Shown: positions 63,056 to 64,000 of the stretch, piece by piece
Layout of the letters: each line of letters begins with the position of its first letter
Position numbering within the stretch: the first letter of the stretch is position 1
NCBI GenBank assembly: GCA_002189035.1
Contig: NEEC01000002.1
Coordinates: 6,347,001 to 6,411,000, forward strand
DNA: 64,000 bases
DNA from: Utricularia gibba
Lineage: Eukaryota; Streptophyta; Magnoliopsida; Lamiales; Lentibulariaceae
Reading direction: 5' to 3'
The notes under the pieces: generated by a model
Seen by the model: only the letters and a program-made list of their open reading frames with translations
Database searches by the model: none
Told to the model about the DNA's origin: nothing
Position numbers and translations under genes: made by a program

Positions 63056-64000
63056 TTATAAACTAGTAATTTCCCTGTCGAGTTTCAGCCTTTTTGTACC
63101 AGGAACTTCTGAAGCAGTGTCAACTCTTTGTTGATGAGCTAATTCATGCAGAAAAGGACAGTTAGCTCCATTCCTGCACCCCTTTGGGGTGTTGAAAAAC
63201 GTGCATGGTTTCATAATCTTGTGCTTGGTATCCCTTGGTTTCCCCATAAACATCTGCTCTTGGCCGCTTTGAGTATTGAACTGAGGTGTGGGTGTCGGCT
63301 CTCGCCTTTCTCCGCCATGTTGCTGGATGAGGCTCTTATAGTAGCTGATATCTTTTGTGACTGGAACTGCCATCGATGGAGACGTCGTGGAGTTCACTTC
63401 AGCTGGAGAATTCCATATACCTGGGATAGGCACCGGAGTAAAATAAGCTGGCCCTGCCGGAGGAATAACATCTGGTCTGATAAACTGGGCTGCAGCTGAA
63501 TTCAAAGGTGCCATGGGAATATAGTTCGAGGTTAGACCCTGCAGCCTGATTGGCTGCGCTCCAGGTGCTCTGGATGAAGTTATATGCTGTTGGTTGCTGT
63601 TGGACGTGAAGCTGGGGAAATAGGAACAGTGTGTCAAGATCTGTGTACTTGAGGCTATGCTTTTGGAGTCGGAGGAGGATCGACTGTGGCTTGCAATGCA
63701 TTGCTCTATCACTTTCCGGTCACTTAGAATCTTGATAAGCAGCTCTCGATCTATCAAATTTCCCTGATCTTTCCCTGCCATTATGGAAGTCCAGGATGCC
63801 ATAACATCTGACCCTCCACTTCCAGATTGAACATTTCCAGCAGGATTACAGCCAGGTTGTACTTCTATTGAAGTATCCTCCTCTTCGATTGGTGTGAGCG
63901 GAATCACTGGAGTTTCTTCCGTGTGATTAGAGTATTCCACCGCATCCAGTCCACAAGGGCTGCGAGAAAGGAAATCCAGTAAGATTCTTGATGGGAACAA
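63056..64000 (-). CDS. CCCH zinc-finger protein (AtC3H6/C3H30-like), 3' part
   Basis: The last exon (or exons) of a minus-strand gene whose 5' part lies beyond the right edge; the frame is open to base 64000. The visible 314 residues contain an acidic segment (PVIPLTPIEEEDTSIE), a conserved block (WTSIMAGKDQGNLIDRELLI, KILSDRKVIEQ), and a Pro/Ser-rich stretch (DVIPPAGPAYFTPVPIPGIW). One CCCH finger lies near the C-terminus: PCTFFNTPKGCRNGANCPF followed by LH, i.e. CX8CX5CX3H. The ending is basic (GTKRLKLDREITSL). Relatives such as Arabidopsis C3H6 and C3H30 are nuclear proteins that probably bind nucleic acid; the targets are unknown. I see no damage in the visible part. Confidence 0.9.
   Translation of the reverse strand: MFPSRILLDFLSRSPCGLDAVEYSNHTEETPVIPLTPIEEEDTSIEVQPGCNPAGNVQSGSGGSDVMASWTSIMAGKDQGNLIDRELLIKILSDRKVIEQCIASHSRSSSDSKSIASSTQILTHCSYFPSFTSNSNQQHITSSRAPGAQPIRLQGLTSNYIPMAPLNSAAAQFIRPDVIPPAGPAYFTPVPIPGIWNSPAEVNSTTSPSMAVPVTKDISYYKSLIQQHGGERREPTPTPQFNTQSGQEQMFMGKPRDTKHKIMKPCTFFNTPKGCRNGANCPFLHELAHQQRVDTASEVPGTKRLKLDREITSL

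Noticed and set aside
1-64000. CRISPR arrays, operons or bacterial-type defence systems
   Set aside because: The window is plant nuclear DNA; no regularly spaced short repeats or bacterial gene sets are present.
1-64000. Organelle DNA insertions and rRNA or tRNA genes
   Set aside because: I recognised no plastid, mitochondrial or rRNA sequence by eye; short fragments could be missed without a search.

Overview
The window is nuclear DNA of a flowering plant, almost certainly a eudicot. GC-rich exons sit in very AT-rich spacers, introns are short and GT-AG, and the genes are plant-specific or plant-type: auxin response factor 5, SAUR, PLATZ, PSB33, PMI1-like, proton pump interactor and HMG-CoA reductase. 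An asterid (Lamiales-like) origin is only my impression from protein similarity. All functions come from reading translations and recalling families; no search was run.

Layout. 0-9 kb: 3' end of a steroleosin/HSD1-like gene (+), PSB33 (-), cytochrome c (+), protein phosphatase methylesterase 1 (-), CNX7 (-) and an intronless secreted LRR protein (-). 9.3-17 kb: an endo-beta-mannanase gene (-) whose last exon is split by a young 5.66-kb Copia retrotransposon (two LTRs, 5-bp target duplication). 17.9-19.3 kb: a gutted eIF3i copy (+). 20-28.5 kb: a mid-SUN protein, a DUF2062 membrane protein and a TRAF/XAF1-type zinc-finger protein (all +). 29-41 kb: a PADRE (DUF4228) protein, a PLATZ factor, a large proton pump interactor and HMG-CoA reductase (all -). 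42-51.7 kb: a possible cysteine-rich peptide (+), a PMI1-like NT-C2 protein (+), a DUF2358 plastid protein (+), a SAUR (-) and the RNA polymerase I subunit RPA43 (-). 51.8-55.9 kb is an AT-rich desert. 57-64 kb: ARF5/MONOPTEROS (+), a membrane-anchored methyltransferase (-) and a CCCH zinc-finger protein running off the right edge (-).

The strongest unexpected observation is technical. At least 17 sites in ten otherwise well-conserved coding units look exactly one base short, most at G or C runs, on both strands, and always as a loss. Allowing one base at each site makes seven multi-exon or long reading frames close exactly in phase. I therefore read these as homopolymer under-calls, not pseudogenes. 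The mannanase (retrotransposon plus an 11-bp deletion) and the eIF3i copy (missing about half its exons) carry lesions this cannot explain.

The genes are ordinary neighbours, not an operon or cluster. I see no convincing new multi-gene system. The least explained items are the possible cysteine-rich peptide at 42.5-42.8 kb, local tandem duplications inside introns and UTRs, a 21-bp perfect-stem palindrome near 29.87 kb, and the acidic repeats of the proton pump interactor.
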